From assembly GCA_958295905.1 (NCBI GenBank), contig OY282382.1:3248001-3312000 (forward strand): DNA of 64,000 nucleotides. The letters are read 5' to 3'. Under the pieces are notes generated by a model. The model saw only the letters and a program-made list of their open reading frames with translations. It was not told where the DNA came from and made no database searches. The position numbers and the translations under genes are program-made. Below are positions 49,875 to 58,163 of this stretch, piece by piece (positions within the stretch are counted from its first letter, which is position 1; the number at the start of each line of letters is the position of its first letter). The DNA comes from an uncultured Vicinamibacterales bacterium (lineage in GTDB: Bacteria > Acidobacteriota > Vicinamibacteria > Vicinamibacterales > UBA8438).

Positions 49875-50312
49875 TCAGGGCACGAAGGATATCAGCGGCT
49901 CGCCTTGGGCGACCCGGCTGCCCTGGGCCACGTGCACCGTGTCGATCCGGCCGTCCCGCGGCGAGCGGATGACGTTCATCATCTTCATCGCCTCGAGGGT
50001 GATCAGCTCGTCGCCGCGGGCGACGGTCTGCCCGGCCGCGATCGCGATCGAGGCGACCACCCCGGGAATCGGGGCGATCATCCGGTCGGGGTCGCCCGGC
50101 GCCGCGGTCGCCGCCGGGGTCCCGGCCGACGTGGTCTGCCGTATCCCCGCCCGCGGCGCGGGGGCGCTCAACGGCACCTCGGTGCTGTCCGACGGCTCCA
50201 CATCGACCGAGAAGGTCGCGCCGGAGACTCTCGCGGTGACGGGGCGCGCCTGCGGGTCGTCGATCTCCACATAGTACCGCCGGCCGTCGACGGTGACTCG
50301 ATAGCGGCTCAC
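49875..50312 (-). CDS. Biotin carboxyl carrier subunit of decarboxylase set 2
   Basis: The 145-residue protein starts at GTG 50312, which overlaps the gamma-subunit stop (GTGA). A short N-terminal strand region (RYRVTVDGRRYYVEI), a linker and a C-terminal biotinyl domain with LEAMKMMNVI, whose Lys (about residue 110) is biotinylated, correspond to MmdC/GcdC. It shuttles CO2 from the carboxyltransferase to the beta subunit. The start is chosen for the coupling overlap and for domain fit. Confidence 0.87.
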   Translation of the reverse strand: MSRYRVTVDGRRYYVEIDDPQARPVTARVSGATFSVDVEPSDSTEVPLSAPAPRAGIRQTTSAGTPAATAAPGDPDRMIAPIPGVVASIAIAAGQTVARGDELITLEAMKMMNVIRSPRDGRIDTVHVAQGSRVAQGEPLISFVP

Positions 50313-50662
50313 GATCGCGCTCTCGTCCGGGGGGGCTGACCGCTCAGGCGGCGGGCGAGGTGCGCGTGCCGCCACTGGGACGGGGTTCGATCCGGCGCGC
50401 TCGGCGCCGGCGCGGCGGTCGCGCGGGCCACCGCCACCGCGATCGCGACGGCGCGGAGCCGACGCTCCCGTTCGGTGTCGGTGATCCGGCCGAACGTCGC
50501 CGGCTCGGAGCCGGGAACCGTCTCGAGCAGCCATTGCGCGGCGCGGGCCGGCCACTGCGCGGTCAGCAGGTACATCAGGCCGAGCAGTCCGGCCAGCGCC
50601 GCAAAAAGGATGACGGTGCCGTAGGCGGAGATCTCCAGCACCGTCTCGAGTTGGGAGAGCAT
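50309..50662 (-). CDS. OadG/MmdD-like gamma or delta subunit of set 2
   Basis: The 117-residue protein has one N-terminal transmembrane helix (YGTVILFAALAGLLGLMYLL) and a basic, Ala-rich cytoplasmic tail ending in Arg/Pro-rich sequence. Its ATG shares one base with the TAA of the carboxyltransferase (TAATG at 50662) and its stop overlaps the biotin carrier start, so all are translationally coupled. Sequence is poorly conserved in this subunit; the call rests on topology and position. Confidence 0.72.
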   Translation of the reverse strand: MLSQLETVLEISAYGTVILFAALAGLLGLMYLLTAQWPARAAQWLLETVPGSEPATFGRITDTERERRLRAVAIAVAVARATAAPAPSAPDRTPSQWRHAHLARRLSGQPPRTRARS

Positions 50663-52731
50663 TACAGCGGAATGTTGCCGTGCTTCTTCGGCACCGTGGC
50701 GGTCTGCTTGTCCTTGAGGAAGTCGAGCGCCGCCGTCACCCGCGCCCGGGTCTCGCGCGGATAGATCACGTCGTCGACGTGCCCCGCCGCCGCGGCCACG
50801 AACGGTGAGTTGAACTTCTCCTGGAACGCATCCTCGAGCCGGCTCCGCTCGGCCTCCCGTTCGGCCGGATCGACCGCCGCGAGCTGCCGGGCGTACAGGA
50901 TGTTGACGGCGCCCTTCGGACCCATGACCGCGATCTCGGCCGTCGGCCAGGCGAGACACACGTCGGTGCGGATCATCTTGCTGCTCATCACGATGTAGGC
51001 GCCGCCGTAGGCCTTCCGGAGCACCACCGACACCTTGGGGACGGTCGCTTCCGAGTACGCGTACACGATCTTGGCGCCGTGCCGGATGATGCCCCGGCGC
51101 TCCTGCCCGCTCCCGGGAAGGAAGCCGGGGCAGTCGACCAGCGTCACGATCGGGATGTTGAACGCGTCCGAGAACCGGATGAACCGGGCGATCTTGTCCG
51201 AGGCGTCGATGTCGAGGGCCCCGGCGAGGTGGGCCGGTTGATTGGCCACGAACGCCACCGCCCGGCCGCTCAAACGGGCGAATCCGATAACCGCGTTCGG
51301 CGCGAAGTCCGCCTGCACTTCGAGAAACGAGTCGCGATCGACGATCAGCGTGATGGCGTCCCGGACGTCGTAGGACAGCTCCGCCGATTCCGGAATGAGC
51401 CCGTCGAGGGCCGCCGCGTCGGGGACCAGGGCGTCGTCCGGCGGCAGCGCCGGCGGATCGTCGACGTTGTTGGACGGGAGGTATCCCAGCAGCCGCCGTG
51501 TGAGGGCGAACGCGCCGTTCTCGTCGTCCGCCACGAAATGCGCGACGCCCGAGCCCGCCGCGTGGGTGGTGGCGCCGCCGAGCGTCTCCGCGTCGACCTC
51601 TTCGCCGGTGACGGTCTGGATGACGTCCGGCCCGGTGATGAACATGAAGCTGTTGCCGCGGGTCATCACCACGAAGTCGGTCAGTCCCGGCGAATAGACG
51701 GCACCCCCCGCGCACGGCCCGAGCATGAGGCTGATCTGCGGCACCACGCCGCTCGCCTGGGTGTTGCGCCAGAACAGGTCTCCGAACCCTGCGAGGCTCC
51801 AGACGCCTTCCTGGATGCGGGCCCCGACCGAGTCGAGCAGCGCGATGATCGGCAGCCCGCTGCTCGTGGCCGCCTCGAGCAGCCGTCCCACCTTCATGGC
51901 CTGGACTTCGGAGAAGGACCCGCCGAGCACCGTGAAGTCCTGCGCGAAGATGGCCACGCGCCGGCCGTCGATGAGACCGAACCCGGTGACGACCCCGTCC
52001 CCGGCGTGCCGGTTCTTCTCGAGCTCGAAGCCGGTGTGGCGATGCTCGACGTACGGGGCGATCTCTTCGAACGAGTCGGCGTCCAGCATGCGCTTGATGC
52101 GCTCGCGCGCGGTCAGCTTGCCGCGGGCGTGCTGCGTATCGATGCGTTCCCGGCCGCCGCCCAGCCGGACCGCGGCGCGCCGCTCGGCAATCGAGTCCCG
52201 GTTCGCGGCGGCGTTCTCAGGCGCGGGGCTGTCGACGGGCGGCCCGCCGGTCGCGGGGGGGCGGTTCGCGGCGTCGTCCGGAAGCGGCGCCCCATCGGCA
52301 GGGGGGGGCGCCGCGATGCCGCCGGGGCCCGTCGGGGGGCCTGCATCGGAGGTCGGGTCCGGCCCGTTCGCGGCCGGAGCCGGATGCGGGAGTCCCGCCG
52401 GGGCCTCGGCTCCGGCGGACTCGGCCGCGGCGCCGGGGTCGGCCGCCGGCGCGCCGATGCCGGAACGCAGCGGGGGATGCGCAGGGTTCAGGGCCCCGGC
52501 GGCCGGCGAACCGTCGTCGCCCCCCCTTTTTCGTGACCGACGCCGGCGGTTCCAGTTGCGCAGCGTCGCCAATACCGTTCCGCCGGCGACCGTGCCGGCG
52601 GGCGCCACCAGCTTCAACGCCGCGGTATCCGCGGTCGTCGCCCGGTCGCCGTCGCCGGTAACGGGAACCGCGGTCTGCTCCGGTTTCTCGTTCGGCAGCG
52701 CGTCGGCGGGAGTGTCAGCCATGTCGGCCAT
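50662..52731 (-). CDS. Acyl-CoA carboxyltransferase (MmdA-like) with a long N-terminal extension
   Basis: The 689-residue protein has two crotonase-like carboxyltransferase halves from about residue 185: ARGKLTARERIKRMLD, FTVLGGSFSEVQAMK, GPCAGGAVYSPGLTD, MFITGPDVI, then VANQPAHLAGALDIDASDKIARFI, VDCPGFLPGSGQE and AYGGAYIVMSSK. That core is the usual 510 residues of methylmalonyl-CoA decarboxylase alpha or propionyl-CoA carboxylase beta. The first 180 residues are Pro/Ala/Asp-rich low complexity and atypical; a start inside them is possible. Operon context (gamma, biotin carrier, beta) favours a Na+-pumping decarboxylase, probably acting on methylmalonyl- or a similar CoA ester. Confidence 0.88.
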   Translation of the reverse strand: MADMADTPADALPNEKPEQTAVPVTGDGDRATTADTAALKLVAPAGTVAGGTVLATLRNWNRRRRSRKRGGDDGSPAAGALNPAHPPLRSGIGAPAADPGAAAESAGAEAPAGLPHPAPAANGPDPTSDAGPPTGPGGIAAPPPADGAPLPDDAANRPPATGGPPVDSPAPENAAANRDSIAERRAAVRLGGGRERIDTQHARGKLTARERIKRMLDADSFEEIAPYVEHRHTGFELEKNRHAGDGVVTGFGLIDGRRVAIFAQDFTVLGGSFSEVQAMKVGRLLEAATSSGLPIIALLDSVGARIQEGVWSLAGFGDLFWRNTQASGVVPQISLMLGPCAGGAVYSPGLTDFVVMTRGNSFMFITGPDVIQTVTGEEVDAETLGGATTHAAGSGVAHFVADDENGAFALTRRLLGYLPSNNVDDPPALPPDDALVPDAAALDGLIPESAELSYDVRDAITLIVDRDSFLEVQADFAPNAVIGFARLSGRAVAFVANQPAHLAGALDIDASDKIARFIRFSDAFNIPIVTLVDCPGFLPGSGQERRGIIRHGAKIVYAYSEATVPKVSVVLRKAYGGAYIVMSSKMIRTDVCLAWPTAEIAVMGPKGAVNILYARQLAAVDPAEREAERSRLEDAFQEKFNSPFVAAAAGHVDDVIYPRETRARVTAALDFLKDKQTATVPKKHGNIPL

Positions 52732-53067
52732 TCATTATATCGAGGAACCGTCCGTCCCCCCCGCGAAACCCGACCCGAGCGCGGACTGGACTCGACGTTG
52801 CCCCACTATGCCCGATGCCCGGCCCGCGTGGAACCCGACCCCGAGCGCGGACCGGACTCTCCTCGGCGACCCGTTCAGGTCGATACGCCATCGTACCACG
52901 ACCGGCGGGACGGCGGGTGGCGCGCCCGGGGAATAATTTGGTGTCGCGGGCGGTGTCCAATTGGGTGATAATTGCGGGGGTTCGCGGCCCCGCGCGCATC
53001 GAAGTCCGGCAGGTGTCATGCGGGGGGCGGGCGGAGGGCATCCGGAGGGAGAAGAAGGAGCGTTCAG
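52732..53067. other. Divergent intergenic region with a repeat and AT-rich promoter-like patch
   Basis: It separates the decarboxylase operon (reverse) from the second secreted operon (forward). A direct repeat (cccgacccgagcgcggactg, imperfect) occurs at 52765-52793 and 52831-52859. An AT-rich patch at 52931-52975 contains gataat (52967-52972), a possible -10 for the 53068 gene, and gaagaaggag (53051-53060) is its ribosome-binding site. Confidence 0.5.
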
Positions 53068-54096
53068 ATGCTTCGTCGAGACATCGTGTCGAACGGCTGG
53101 CTGGTCGCGCTGGCCGGGCTGGGGCTCGCGGCGCCGGGCTCGGCCGCCGCGCAGGAGGCGGCCGGATCGGGCCAGGCGGCAGGAACCTACGAGGTGCCCC
53201 GGACACCCGACGGCCACCCGGATCTGCAGGGCTTCTGGTCGAACCAGACCTACACGCCGCTGGAGCGGCGGGAGGGGGTGACGGGCGCGTTCCATACCCC
53301 GGAGGAACTGGCGCTGATCGAGAGCGGCGCGGCCGGCCGCGAGAGTGCGCAGACCGAGCCGGGCACCATTCCCGACGTGCACTACGACTTCACGCAGTTC
53401 GGGCTCGACCGCAGTCAGGCGGCGCGGGCCCAGAATCTGCGCACGTCGATGATCGTCGATCCCCCGGACGGACGCCTGCCGCCGGTCAACGCCGCGGGGG
53501 AGCGACTGGCGGCGGAGCGGGCCGAGGCGCAGGCGCGGCTCGGCGGGCGGTGGGACTCCGCCGAGGCCAACCAGCTCGACGATCGGTGCATCATCATGCG
53601 CGGGGTCGGCCCCCCGCTGATGCCCAGCGGGTACAACGCCAACTACCACATCGTGCAGTCGGCCGGCCACGTGATGATCCTTTCCGAGATGATTCACGAC
53701 GCGCGTATCATCCCGCTCGACGACCCGGCGGCGCCCCCGGCGGGCGTGCGGCAGTGGATCGGGGTGTCGCGGGGGCACTGGGACGGCGACGCGCTGGTGG
53801 TGGAGACCACGAACTTCAACGGCAAGAATCCGTTCCAGGGGTCCGGCGATCGGATGACGGTGACCGAGCGCTTCACGCGGGTGTCCGACGACGTGATCGA
53901 GTACCGGTTCACGGTCGACGATCCGGGGACCTGGGATCGCCCGTGGACGGCCGAGAACCTGATGCAGAGGACCCGGGGCCCGCTGTTCGAGTTCGCGTGC
54001 CACGAGGGCAACTACGGGCTCTACAACACGCTCGTCGGCGCCCGTCTTGAAGAGCAGCGCGCCGCCGGGGAGGCGGAGCAGTCGAGGGACAGGTGA
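53068..54096 (+). CDS. Secreted GDSRG-family protein, paralogue A2
   Basis: The 342-residue protein has a signal peptide ending SAAAQ. The family landmarks are TPDGHPDLQGFWSNQTYTP, MIVDPPDGRLPPV, HDARIIPLDD, the variant GVSRGHWDGDALVVETTNF in place of GDSRG, VTERFTRVSDDVIEYRFTV and FACHEGNYG. It is the counterpart of 6289-7278 and likewise heads its operon. Start from ATG 53068 behind gaagaaggag. Function unknown; periplasmic or secreted. Confidence 0.85.
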   Translation: MLRRDIVSNGWLVALAGLGLAAPGSAAAQEAAGSGQAAGTYEVPRTPDGHPDLQGFWSNQTYTPLERREGVTGAFHTPEELALIESGAAGRESAQTEPGTIPDVHYDFTQFGLDRSQAARAQNLRTSMIVDPPDGRLPPVNAAGERLAAERAEAQARLGGRWDSAEANQLDDRCIIMRGVGPPLMPSGYNANYHIVQSAGHVMILSEMIHDARIIPLDDPAAPPAGVRQWIGVSRGHWDGDALVVETTNFNGKNPFQGSGDRMTVTERFTRVSDDVIEYRFTVDDPGTWDRPWTAENLMQRTRGPLFEFACHEGNYGLYNTLVGARLEEQRAAGEAEQSRDR

Positions 54097-54097
54097 C

Positions 54098-54913
54098 ATG
54101 GCGATGCGTACTCGGCTATCGACGATGACGCTGGCCGCCGTGGCCGCGCTGGCGGCGTCCGCGGCGGGCCAGACGTCGGAGTATCGGGCGCCTCGGGGGC
54201 CGGACGGCAACCCCGATCTCAACGGGATCTGGCAGGCCCTGGGCTCGGCCCACTGGGATGTCGAGCCGCATTCGGCGGGGCCGAGCGTGGTGCGGGAGCT
54301 GGGCGCGCTGTCCGCGGTGCCGGCCGGTCTCGGGGTCATCGACGGCGACCGGATCCCGTACACGCCGGAGGCCTTGGCCCAGCGGAACGAGAACCGCGCG
54401 AACCGGCTCGAGCGCGATCCCGCCGTCAAGTGCTACCTGCCGGGGGTGCCGCGCGGCATGTACATGCCGTTTCCGGTGCAGATCATCCAGAGCCGGGCCC
54501 ACGTCATGATCCTCCACGAGTTCGCCGGCGCCGTGCGCACGGTGTACATGGAGAACCAGATGGACGCCCCCGCCGACAGTTGGATGGGGTGGTCGAACGG
54601 GCGCTGGGACGGCGACACGCTCGTCATCGACACCACCGGCTTCAACGGCCGGACTTGGTTCGATCAGTCGGGCAACTTCCACAGCGGGGCGTTGCGCGTG
54701 GTGGAGCGCATCACGCCGCGGAGTCCGGACACGCTCTGGTACGAGGTCACCCTCGAAGACCCGAACGTTTTCACGCGGCCCTGGACGATGCGCATGCCCC
54801 TCTATCGACGGGTGGAAGAGAACGCGCGGGTTCTGGAGTTCCGATGCGTCGAGTTCGTGGAAGATCTGATCTACGGGCACCTCCGCAAGCAACCCGAGGA
54901 TGCCGGCCGGTAA
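54098..54913 (+). CDS. Secreted GDSRG-family protein, paralogue B2 (no cytochrome domain)
   Basis: The 271-residue protein has a short signal peptide ending SAAGQ and the same core as the cytochrome fusion at 7259-8479: PDLNGIWQALGSAHWD, CYLPGVPRGMYMPFPVQII, DGDTLVIDTTGFNGRTWFD, GNFHSGALRVVERITP and LEDPNVFTRPWTMRMPLYRR. The cytochrome c module is absent here, so it may use a separate electron partner such as the monooxygenase-cytochrome at 55467. It starts 1 base after the preceding stop. Confidence 0.85.
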   Translation: MAMRTRLSTMTLAAVAALAASAAGQTSEYRAPRGPDGNPDLNGIWQALGSAHWDVEPHSAGPSVVRELGALSAVPAGLGVIDGDRIPYTPEALAQRNENRANRLERDPAVKCYLPGVPRGMYMPFPVQIIQSRAHVMILHEFAGAVRTVYMENQMDAPADSWMGWSNGRWDGDTLVIDTTGFNGRTWFDQSGNFHSGALRVVERITPRSPDTLWYEVTLEDPNVFTRPWTMRMPLYRRVEENARVLEFRCVEFVEDLIYGHLRKQPEDAGR

Positions 54914-54933
54914 CGTTGAGGAGGGGAATCCTT

Positions 54934-55344
54934 ATGCGCACGAAGCTCGCTTGTGTCGTCGTCGGGGTCGGAGTCCTGTTGGCGGCCGCTCCGGCGTCGA
55001 CCCATCATGCCTTCTCCGCCGAGTTCGATATCGAGAAGCCGTTGACGCTGACCGGCAAGCTCGTCCGGTGGGAAATGATCAATCCGCACTCCTGGTTCCA
55101 CATGGACGTCGAGGACGAGGAAGGGAAGCTGGTGCGGTGGATGATCGAGGGCGGGAGCCCGAACGAACTGATCCGGAACGGGGTCACGAAGAACACCCTC
55201 GACATCGGGATCGAGTTGACCGTCGAGGGCTACTACGCCAAGGACGGGACGCCCAAGGGCGTGGGCAGGAACTTCCTGCTCGCGGACGGCGAACGGCTGT
55301 TCCTCGGCGGGTCGGCGCCCCCGGTCGCGCCCGCCGTCCGCTAG
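54934..55344 (+). CDS. Secreted DUF6152 protein, copy 2
   Basis: The 136-residue protein has a signal peptide ending PAST, then HHAFSAEFD, the same mature N-terminus as copy 1 (9441-9863), EMINPHSWFHMDVEDEEG, IEGGSPNELIRNG and LADGERLFLG. gaggagggg lies 8 bases upstream of ATG 54934. The close repetition of gene order (A, B, DUF6152) in two places argues that these proteins work together. Confidence 0.87.
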   Translation: MRTKLACVVVGVGVLLAAAPASTHHAFSAEFDIEKPLTLTGKLVRWEMINPHSWFHMDVEDEEGKLVRWMIEGGSPNELIRNGVTKNTLDIGIELTVEGYYAKDGTPKGVGRNFLLADGERLFLGGSAPPVAPAVR

Positions 55345-55466
55345 TCCGGAACCGTCGCTTGGCGGCTCCGTCGCCGCGTTGCTGCGCAGCCGCCCAACCA
55401 ATCCTCTAGGCGTTCGCACCGTTTCGCGGGCGCATGCTTGGAATCGTGAACTGGGAGACATCGATC

Positions 55467-56939
55467 ATGCGGACCATCATCGCGGCGGCGGGTGTCATCG
55501 GAACGTGTCTGGCCGGCGCCGTCGGCGCGGCGGCGCAGGAAGTCCCGACCTACAACGAACACGTCGGCCCCCTCCTGCTCGAGAACTGCGCGAGCTGCCA
55601 CCGGCCGAATCAGGTGGCGCCGATGTCGCTGCTGTCCTACCGCGAGGCGCGTCCGTGGGCGCGGGCGATCAAGGCCAAGGTCGAGGCGCGCGAGATGCCG
55701 CCCTGGTTCGCCGACCCGCGGTTCGGCAAGTTCTCGAACGACACGAGCCTGAGCGACGAGGACGTCGCGACCATCGTCGCCTGGGCCGAGGGCGGAGCCC
55801 CGGAAGGAGCCGGGCCGGCCCCCGCCGCCCCCCGCTTCTCGGCCGCGGGTTGGAGCCACCCCGCGGGGCGCGAGCCGGACTACGTCATCGAGTTCCCGAT
55901 CGCGTGGCAGGTCGACGCCGAGGGGGAGACGCCGAACTTCAACCTGTACACGCCGTTGCCGTTCGACGACGTGATGGTGGTCTCGGCGACCCAGGTGCGG
56001 CCCGGGAACTACGCGGCGACCCACCACATCACCACCGGTCTCGTCAACATGCCGGCGGGCATGGTGCTCGGCCGGGGGGCGGCGTGGCAGGGCGGTCCCG
56101 AGGTCGACTACGTGCCGGTGCGGGACCCGAACGTCGATCCCGAAGAGGTGGCGAGGCTGACCGCGGACGGCCGCGCCCAGCGTCGTCAACTGAGCCCCGA
56201 GGCCCGGGAAGAGGCGGCGGCGCAGCGGGCCGGCTTCGGGCCGTACATTCCCGGCGTCGGCGCCGATGTGGCCCGCCCCGGCCAGGTGCGCGAGATCCGC
56301 GGCGATCTCTTCGACTACATCATCTGGAACCTGCACTATCAGGCCACCGGCAAGCCGGAGACGGCGCGGCCCTCGATCGGGGCGTGGCTGGCCACCGAGA
56401 AGCGCGCGCAGCGCGTCCGCAGCCTCGGCCTGAACGAGACCACTTCCGAAGGGATGCAACTGGTCGCGCCGCCGCCGTTGACGCCCGAGGAACGCCGCGC
56501 CCGCGCGGCGTCCCGGCAGGTGGGGCAGGGGCTGAACCCGCTGCTCGCCCCGATTCCCCCGAACGACGGGAACTGGACGGTGACGGGCGTCGGGGGCTTC
56601 CAGAACGACGCGATCATCCAGTCGATGTTCGTCCACGCCCATGTCCGGGGCAAGGACTTCACCTGGGTGCTGACGTATCCCGACGGCCGCGAAGAGGTGC
56701 TGCTGCGGGTTCCCGACTACGACTTCGACTGGCAGTTCGAGTACGAGCTGGCCGAGCCGATCCCGGTGCCGGCGGGCAGCACCGTGAAGTCGATCGCCCG
56801 CTATGACAACTCGCGCAACAACCGGCGCAACCCGGCTCCGCACAAGGAGGTCTACTGGTCGGAGCAGAGCTGGGACGACATGTATCTGACCAACGTCAAC
56901 TACACGCTGGTCGACGAGACCCCGGCCGACGACGAATAG
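55467..56939 (+). CDS. Cytochrome c / copper type II monooxygenase-like fusion
   Basis: The 490-residue protein starts at ATG 55467; ATG 55434 is an alternative. After a signal peptide (IIAAAGVIGTCLAGAVGAAAQ) comes a cytochrome-like module with haem motif CASCH and PMSLLSYREARPWA, then a domain resembling ascorbate-dependent copper type II monooxygenases (PHM/DBH): THHITTGLVN, IIWNLHYQATGKP and FVHAHVRGKDFTW provide the His clusters for two copper sites. Such fusions are common in Acidobacteriota; the substrate is unknown. It follows the second GDSRG/DUF6152 operon by 122 bp and may be its redox partner. Confidence 0.82.
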   Translation: MRTIIAAAGVIGTCLAGAVGAAAQEVPTYNEHVGPLLLENCASCHRPNQVAPMSLLSYREARPWARAIKAKVEAREMPPWFADPRFGKFSNDTSLSDEDVATIVAWAEGGAPEGAGPAPAAPRFSAAGWSHPAGREPDYVIEFPIAWQVDAEGETPNFNLYTPLPFDDVMVVSATQVRPGNYAATHHITTGLVNMPAGMVLGRGAAWQGGPEVDYVPVRDPNVDPEEVARLTADGRAQRRQLSPEAREEAAAQRAGFGPYIPGVGADVARPGQVREIRGDLFDYIIWNLHYQATGKPETARPSIGAWLATEKRAQRVRSLGLNETTSEGMQLVAPPPLTPEERRARAASRQVGQGLNPLLAPIPPNDGNWTVTGVGGFQNDAIIQSMFVHAHVRGKDFTWVLTYPDGREEVLLRVPDYDFDWQFEYELAEPIPVPAGSTVKSIARYDNSRNNRRNPAPHKEVYWSEQSWDDMYLTNVNYTLVDETPADDE

Positions 56940-57156
56940 CCGCCGGGCCCGGAGTCCGCGCCGTGGCGACGGTGCGGACTCCGGCCGGGCCGGCCACCGG
57001 AGCCGCCGCCGGCGATTTCCGGGCCGGGTCGGGAAGGCGGGCGGGGCCGCGATGCCCGGGGCGTCTTCCCGGCCCCGTCCGGTCGCGGGGAGCCCGTGGT
57101 GTGAGATCGCCCGGGCCACGGGCAGGTCGGGCGGGACGGGACGATCAGGAGACATC

Positions 57157-57852
57157 ATGCGGAACGCGGCCCTGTCGGTATGCCTGCTTCTGACCTTCGC
57201 GGCGGCGGTGGCGGCGCAGACTCCCCGCGAGCTGGAAGCCGAGCCGGTCGTCAAGCTCCAGGCGGGCGAGACCGAGGTGGCCGGCCAGTGCCTGACGGAG
57301 CAGGAGCTCGATCTCATCGCCCGGCTCGACGCCCTGCGGCGGCCGACCCTCGGGGTCGAGGGCGACGGCGAGGGCGACGACCCCGCCCCGTTCGATCCCC
57401 ACTACTTCGTCGGGAGTTGGGAGGTCGAGGGCGTGCTGCCCGATTCGCCGCTGGCCGAGTCGAGCGAGTTCGTGGGGACCGAGACGGTACGGCACGTGGA
57501 GGGATGCGCCTACGCGAGCACCATCGAGGCGGCCACCCTCGACGGCGACGTGACCGTCGAGTCCATCCTGGTGTACGACCGGCGCATGAAGTACCTGGTG
57601 CGGCTCGAGGAGGACAGCCGCGGGTTCGAGCTCCTCAAGGTCGGCCGCGTCGGCGGCGATCCCGGCGGGTACTTCTCCCACCACTGGGAGGCGGCGCCGA
57701 TCACGCGTCGGGGGAGCCGGGTCCGGCTCGCCGGCCGCACGTTCATGCTGTCGCCGTTTCACTACGACGTCCGCATGCGCATGTCCGTCGACGGCGGGCC
57801 GTTCGTCAACTTCGGCACGTTGCGCCTGCGGCGCCTGGACGACGAGCCGTAA
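57157..57852 (+). CDS. Secreted protein of unknown function
   Basis: The 231-residue protein has a signal peptide ending AAVAAQ and starts at ATG 57157 behind caggag. The mature part has an acidic N-terminal third (GVEGDGEGDDPAPFDPHYF) followed by beta-rich sequence (FVGSWEVEGVLPDSPL, YASTIEAATLDGDVTV, YDVRMRMSVDGGPFVNFGTL). The FVGSWEVEG...L pattern weakly recalls lipocalin/DUF1579-like secreted barrels. It lies 217 bp downstream of the monooxygenase on the same strand. Confidence 0.65.
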   Translation: MRNAALSVCLLLTFAAAVAAQTPRELEAEPVVKLQAGETEVAGQCLTEQELDLIARLDALRRPTLGVEGDGEGDDPAPFDPHYFVGSWEVEGVLPDSPLAESSEFVGTETVRHVEGCAYASTIEAATLDGDVTVESILVYDRRMKYLVRLEEDSRGFELLKVGRVGGDPGGYFSHHWEAAPITRRGSRVRLAGRTFMLSPFHYDVRMRMSVDGGPFVNFGTLRLRRLDDEP

Positions 57853-57884
57853 CCCCGCCCCGCCGTTTGCGCGAATAGACGCAC

Positions 57885-58163
57885 TTACCCGGCGTCAGTT
57901 CTTCGCATGCGCGCTCGGAGCTCATCGCCGGTGCGGATGACGTCGTTCGTGCGACGCAGGTCCCGATGCTGCTCGTGTTCGGCGTAGCCGGTGGGTTGGC
58001 CGGTTCGGGCGTTGACCACCCACGAGGCGTACGGTCGTCTCCGGGCTAAGTGTTGTCCGACCGAGCGCACGGGGATACCCGTCACGTCGGCGAAGGCGCC
58101 GTACGTGCAACGGATGCGGGCTCGATTGAGGTAGTCGAGAATCGATTCCGGTGAGCAGTTCAT
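57885..58163 (-). CDS. Small conserved-looking protein, unknown (HTH-like)
   Basis: The 92-residue soluble protein starts at ATG 58163, overlapping the upstream CDP-alcohol phosphatidyltransferase stop by 4 bp. It has a dense, motif-like sequence: ILDYLNRARIRCTYGAFADVTGIPVRSVGQ, RRPYASWVVNARTGQPTGYAEHE and RTNDVIRTGDEL. The first part could form a winged or tri-helical fold, and SVGQHLARRRPYASWVVN weakly recalls the MGMT-like fold of alkyltransferase-like proteins. I cannot assign a function. Confidence 0.55.
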   Translation of the reverse strand: MNCSPESILDYLNRARIRCTYGAFADVTGIPVRSVGQHLARRRPYASWVVNARTGQPTGYAEHEQHRDLRRTNDVIRTGDELRARMRRTDAG

